Source: Marchantia polymorpha subsp. ruderalis
Lineage: Eukaryota > Streptophyta > Marchantiopsida > Marchantiales > Marchantiaceae
Length of the DNA stretch: 64,000 bases
Direction: 5' to 3'
Assembly: GCA_037833965.1 (NCBI GenBank)
Contig: AP031354.1
Location: 30,606,001-30,670,000, forward strand
The position numbers were made by a program, and so were the translations under genes. Under the pieces are notes generated by a model that did not search any database, was not told the DNA's origin, and was given only the letters and a program-made list of their open reading frames with translations. Shown here piece by piece: positions 58,828 through 64,000 of this stretch. Each line of letters opens with the position of its first letter. The first letter of the stretch is position 1.

Positions 58828-61800
58828 TCATATCATCCTTCTTCCTCGAATGCATACTTCGGTGCTCTTCGGAACCCCGAAGTAGTTAAGAAAGGGACAG
58901 TCGATGATGTCCAATGTGGACAGGTTGGCCAGATTGCCGAACGATTCCGGGAATTTTTGGATGATGGTGCAGCCCTGCATCGTCAAGTGCGACAACTGTG
59001 AAAGCTGCCCAAAAGTATCCGGCAAGGCTTGGAGTCTGCACATACCAAGCTCCAGGACCCGCAGACTAGCGAGATCGCCGAAGCTCTCAGGCAATTCTGA
59101 GATATTCTCTCCATGTATTACCATGGAGAGAATATCTTGTAGCTGGGACAGATTTCCGAAGCTCTCAGGCAGTTTTGAGAAATCACTCCCACTTATTGTC
59201 AGGGTTTGTAGCTGGGACAGATTTCCGAAGCTCTCAGGCAGTTTTGAGATATCACTCCGATATATTGTCAGGGTTTGTAGCTGGGACAGATTTCCGAAGC
59301 TCTCAGGCAGTTTTGAGATATCACTCCCATATATTGTCAGGGTTTGTAGCTGGGACAGATTTCCGAAGCTCTCAGGCAGTTTTGAGATATCACTCCCACT
59401 TATTGTCAGGGTTTGTAGCTGGGACAGATTTCCGAAGCTCTCAGGCAGTTCTGAGATTGGACTGTCATATATTTTCAGGCTTTGTAGCTGGGACAGATTT
59501 CCGAAGCTCTCAGGCAGTTTTGAGAAATCACTCCCACTTATTGTCAGGGTTTGTAGCTGGGACAGATTTCCGAAGCTCTCAGGCAGTTTTGAGATATCAC
59601 TCCGATATATTGTCAGGGTTTGTAGCTGGGACAGATTTCCGAAGCTCTCAGGCAGTTCTGAGATTGGACTCTCATGTATTTCCAGGCTTTGTAGCTGGGA
59701 CAGATTTCCAAAGCTCTCAGGCAGTTTTGAGATATCACTCCCATATATTGTCAGGGTTTGTAGCTGGGACAGATTTCCGAAGCTCTCAGGCAGTTCTGAG
59801 ATTGGACTCTCATGTATTTTCAGGCTTTGTAGCTGGTGTAGATTTCCGAACCCCTCCGACAATGCTTTCAAAGTCAAACACCCATCAAGTTCCAAAGACT
59901 GCAGTCGTGAGAGCCCTCCAAAAGCTTCGGGGAGTGAACGAAGTCTCTCGCACCAGCTAAATGTAAGATGACGAAGCCTGGGAAGTTGTCCGAATGCTTC
60001 GGGAAGACCTTCGAAGTGGCAGAATGTTAATATCATAACTTCAAGGTTTTGAAAGTCGCTGACGGTTGTTGGGAAACATGTGACGGTTGTTGGGAAACAT
60101 GTGGGGTGCAAGTCAACTCCAGTCAAGTCCAGAACAGCCAAACTTCTCGCGAGCCCTCGGTCTACCAGGTCATGAAGATTGTTCACTTCTCCACGAAGTC
60201 GAAGAAGGGTCACATTCTTTGGAAGCTTGCCACCTACTTCATCCAACATCAACTCCTCGGAATCCAAATATTGCAGCTTCTTCATCTGGCCAATATCTCT
60301 CCAGTCGAGGAGCATCGAGTGTTCATGTCGTATCGCTATGACCTCCTGCACCAAAACACCGAGGGCCTAGTTCACATTCCAGGCCACAAATATAGTCCAT
60401 GATCTAAACTTGACCTACCAGACTTGTAGCATTTCATTTGATCAGGGCCATCGAGTCTTCAGGTTCAAAGTCAATGACATCCTTAACAGGACGTCCAAAT
60501 TGAGTGAGGAGAAGCATCCGTTAGAGATCACAGGCCAGGTATTTGACAACAAGACGCTTCTCGTTTCGAAGTCCAGATAGGGTCAGGATGAGCAAACTCA
60601 GTAACGCGGTGTAGAGACTATATAACGTGATGAATATCCCGACAGCAAGATAAAGAGAGAAAGTGCGCTATCAATGACATAATGAAAGGAAAGTTGTTTG
60701 ATCCTACTAAAGGGAGTTTCTAGGAGTAGCAAAACCAGTGCGTTGATTGCTTTGAATTACGTTTAAAAAGGAAAGGCTGCGACTTTATAAAATTATATTG
60801 CTGATTTCTCACAGAAGCATGCTGACTGACAGTGAAGTACTTCGATAGACATTTATGTAGGAAAGGCAGAGGATCTACTCAGACAATTTCTTGGGTTCAA
60901 GAAAGCATTACGTTGACCAACAGGAAGGGCAGTGAAGCTTTGGAACGGTCGTGTACAAGAGTCAATAAAAAAGTTCAGCGAAAAACACCCGACCAAACAA
61001 TGACGTGCCTCAGTTGACGTGAATTTCAATGATCTACAACAACAACCGATATCTGACATGGGAGTACTATAGAGAGGAGACGGGACCTTGAAAGTCGGAG
61101 TAACATAATCTCGTACCTCAATATGTGTTGCCATACCAGTGCTTGATGAGCCTGGATCATTGGAATAGAACTGTCCTTCTGCAATACTCTCATTGTAGTT
61201 TGAGGAATTAAACCTCGAGGGGACATTTTTGGGAGTCCAAGTCCTACATCTGCCACCTGTTCCCCATCCTGAAGCCAATCTAATTCCGAGAGACCTCAAT
61301 TGCTCATGCATTTGTATACTTTTCTCTTCCGTTACATTGTAGACAAGAGACAAGTCTACCAGAGTCTGCCATCGGAGATCTTCCTTGCCATAGAGCACAC
61401 GCCAGCAAGCCTTAGCTTCTCGCAGGTTCCAGGTGGAATTGCTGAAGAATGACGCAGCATCAAGGAACATATTTTTCTCTTGACTACCCAAACGGTCGTA
61501 AGAAACTCTCAATTTCGCCCACAACTTCTCATCCAGACTCACTACGTTCTCTGCTTCATCCAGAGCTTGGAAACATTGTATCCATATGCTTTCTTTGTCT
61601 TTCGTCTTCAGATACGTGCCTATCACCTCTAGGGTTAATGGTAGTCCATCACATTTCTCGACGATCTTGTGTACCCATTCCTTCAGTGATGGCCTCGGTT
61701 CGGTCGGATACGGAAATGCGTAGCTCATAAATAACTTTGTAGAGCTCTTGGGATTCAAGAATTTCACATCAAACACGCATGAATCCAAACTGTTCAAAAT

Positions 61801-63663
61801 GTCTCTATTTCTAGAGGTAACAATGTAACGACTGTTTGCGCAATCGTTCTTCGAAACTATGTCCTGGAGAAATGCAACATGACTACCATTGTCAATGTCA
61901 TCCAAAACAAGGAGAAGTATTTTCTGTCTCAAATCAGTCAATTGCCACTCTTTCACTCTTTTTGTAAGCTGCTTGCCAAGGTGATACATCGACGAAAACA
62001 CTTCGTCTTCTATCTCTTTGGTATTTTTCTTGAGCGTACATCCCGGAACGAAACAAGTGTATTCGTATTCAGCACACAACTCATTGAACAACAGCTTTGC
62101 GAGAGTTGTTTTCCCTACTCCTCCCATGCCGCAAAGAGCAACTGCTGCTGGACCTGTGCGTAAAATGTTTTGAACCTCTACAAGTAAGTCAGAATGTAGG
62201 CTCATTGCCATTTTCGGCACCGTCTGGAGATTATCAGGAAGTCTTCTCCTGTTCACCTATATCCAATCACAGTAGCCAAACGTAGTTCAAATCTGTAGGT
62301 TAGGAAGAATCTCACTCAACTAGAATGAACTCTTGCTTGAAAGCCACAATTTGAAATCTTGTTGACAGGGATCTAGTTATCGACGGACGCCCACAATAAA
62401 CTCGTGTGGTTTCTTGAACCTACTTTGGCTCTCATACATCTGAAAGAGGGTCTCATGGGCTAATCTTTGCTTTTATTGACGAACAATTGCAATTGCCAAG
62501 ACAGAAGACATGTTCGTGTGCGCAACCTTATTGCTTTGTAACCTTTGCAGGAACGATGTCAACCGTACATAAGTATTTGAAGTCTTGCTCTCGGGCTGGC
62601 AGAGAGAGATATGATCCTCAAGCTCCACAGTGAAGTCGCCGTACCGAGCTGAAGCCTCAACTACAATCATCTCACATTCTGAGACTCTGCAACAGCAGAG
62701 TCTCAGAATTCTGAGAATGCAGTTAGCAACAGCGTTCTGAGACTCTGCATCCTAAACTTCGGAACAGGTTGGAACAAACCACTGGTCAGACTAGTAATCT
62801 GAAAATATTGTATGGTGGATGGATTTCCAAAAGTGAAACTGGGATTCGGCAAACTTCATGAAACCTATCAAGATCTATTGTGAGTGATATCCGAACAATT
62901 TCATAAAAGTACTGGGTTACAAACTATGATATTTTGATGCAGAATTAATGCTGCTGTTTCAGCAGTTTAGAATCAAGAGGATAAAAGTAAAGAACAAACA
63001 TGTCAGTCCCACACTCACTAGCATGATCGTAGGTCTCGATTCTCCAACTCCAGCAATGCTCCACTCGTAGGACAGACGTAAAGCATCAAAATTTTCATGA
63101 AGGCGACCTGATTCTGCGCAAAGCAGCTTGACATAGTCGAGTAGAGGGCTAGCCTCCTTTAGTTTTGTTCCATTTGGAGTGAAGAATGATGAAATTCCAT
63201 GGTGCGGCGTTCCATAGAAGAAAATTCCTGTGACGGAGTTGAGAAAGCGAGCTATTTGTTTGTTGCTTTTTCTGGAGTGTGCGCGGAAGCACAATTGTTT
63301 GATCACAAGGCCTCCGTAACTATGACCGACGAGTATAACTGAACGCCAAGGATGCTGCCCCACCTTCGCATTTATAAGATTATGCATCAAACTTTCGGCT
63401 GTGAGGTAGAGGTCTAATCTTCCATGCTCTGCTGATGTCCTGATAGAAGCATCGTACTGGACAGAGAGAATCCGAGCTCCCGGAAACTCTTGCGGGATCC
63501 AGGCCTGCGGCCATACTTCCTTGTGAGAACCGCTTGATATCCATGTTGATAGGTGAGGTACAGAGGTGTGTGACGATTGTAGGCCGTGAAAGAATACAAC
63601 GTCCAGCACTGATTCAACTCCTGGGTTATGAAGTTCGTACACGGAGTCGTTTAACTGATACAT
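58828..63663 (-). CDS. HNL-class immune receptor, gene 4
   Basis: Proposed exons, all phase 0: 63663-63019, 62670-62527, 62256-61117, 60345-58828, about 1148 aa. Hydrolase motifs (GHSYGG, YGTPHHG, EDHIS) and NB-ARC motifs (GMGGVGKTT, LVLDDID, SRYIVTSRN, CDGLPL, MHEQLRSLG) are intact. The LRR exon has ten LPESFGNLSQLQ modules; one (59101-59136) contains a 3-residue in-frame insertion created by a fold-back. A 21-bp duplication near 60065-60105 doubles TCFPTTV. The 5' half and intron 3 are closest to gene 1, while the LRRs and 3' flank are closest to gene 3. A divergent patch (PGCTLKKNTKEIEDEVFSSM, KRVKEWQLTDLRQK) lies between P-loop and kinase-2. It ends in CIRGRRMI, shorter than gene 2. Confidence 0.86.
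59095..59795 (-). repeat. LRR module array of gene 4, 10 copies
   Basis: Variable text in protein order: TIYGSD, EIHESP, TIYRSD, TISGSDF, KIYDSP, TISGSD, TIYGSD, TIYRSD, TISGSDF, then the aberrant DILSMVIHGEN. The pair TIYRSD-TISGSDF occurs twice, so a block of modules was duplicated inside the gene. Confidence 0.9.
59101..59136. repeat. Fold-back insertion inside an LRR module of gene 4
   Basis: Arms gatattctctccatg (59101-59115) and catggagagaatatc (59122-59136) are perfect complements around tattac. Ordinary modules read tattaccaggctttgtagc here. The second arm replaces ggct-type sequence, adds 9 bases net and keeps the frame, making a 26-residue repeat. Confidence 0.9.
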
Positions 63664-64000
63664 CAGATGCAGATCAGATCAGCAATCAAACAACCTGGAC
63701 CGATCTCACCTAATGCAGCTCTGAGATTCTTAGATTTCAAGACAAAATTGGATATAGCGCAAACACGTTCCAGAACTGCTAAACCCTAAACTGCTATACT
63801 GTACTTTGCATAGATTATTGCGATTTCCTTACCCTCGACGTGGAAGTGGCCGAACACGCAGGGGGCAGAGACATTGTATTTAACTTGCGTAATCGACGCC
63901 CGCCCGCTCTAGAAGCACGATAGAGAGCATGCGATATATTTGATTCTCCTCCTCGTCAGTAGAGAAACGCTAATACAAGTGCACGAAAATCACATTCATC
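63664..64000. promoter_or_regulatory. Upstream region of HNL gene 4 (cut by window)
   Basis: Nearly identical to 4393-4730. Telo-box-like AAACCCTAA at 63781-63789. It continues beyond the window, where another CGEP fragment would be expected. Confidence 0.4.

Noticed and set aside
1..64000. tRNA and rRNA genes
   Set aside because: None could be supported by reading; no cloverleaf with A and B boxes stood out.

Overview
The window is nuclear DNA of a land plant, most likely a bryophyte. The evidence is spliced genes with GT-AG introns, plant gene fragments (chloroplast glutamyl endopeptidase CGEP, checkpoint clamp subunit HUS1, phenylalanine ammonia-lyase PAL, chalcone synthase CHS), and immune receptors with an N-terminal alpha/beta-hydrolase, an NB-ARC domain and C-terminal leucine-rich repeats. 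That architecture is the HNL class (hydrolase-NBS-LRR), known mainly from liverworts and other bryophytes. The species cannot be named from the sequence alone.

The window is dominated by a tandem array. Four HNL genes lie on the minus strand with hydrolase start codons at 4392, 32120, 47446 and 63663. Each has four exons: hydrolase, hydrolase C-terminus with the catalytic His, NB-ARC, and LRR. The LRR exons hold near-identical 69-bp (23-residue) modules that differ mainly at the exposed beta-strand positions: at least 8, 12, 9 and 10 copies in genes 1 to 4. Gene 1 runs off the left edge, gene 2 looks intact, gene 3 has a frameshift that removes its last LRRs, and gene 4 looks intact.

Each full repeat unit (about 15-16 kb, but 27.7 kb for the first) also carries the same passengers upstream of its HNL gene. 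In order these are a truncated CGEP fragment (+), an unidentified stretch, a HUS1 C-terminal fragment (+), an unidentified ORF of about 160 aa (-), about 2.4 kb of unrecognised sequence, a degenerate PAL fragment (+), and about 1.2-2 kb of spacer before the next LRR exon.

The first unit holds about 13.5 kb (11685-25225) that is absent from the second and third. It contains a very AT-rich block, a 5.3-kb transposable element (13783-19078) flanked by the 5-bp direct repeat GTATA and carrying one 1045-aa ORF, GGTAA-rich and G-rich simple sequence, an LTR-like promoter region, a large inverted repeat and a truncated chalcone synthase fragment.

A signal running through the window is short perfect inverted repeats (fold-backs). 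Comparing paralogous units shows that several are recent insertions copied as the reverse complement of adjacent sequence, including one inside an LRR module of gene 4. Together with module shuffling and mosaic relationships between genes, this suggests a receptor locus diversifying by unequal exchange, conversion and template switching.
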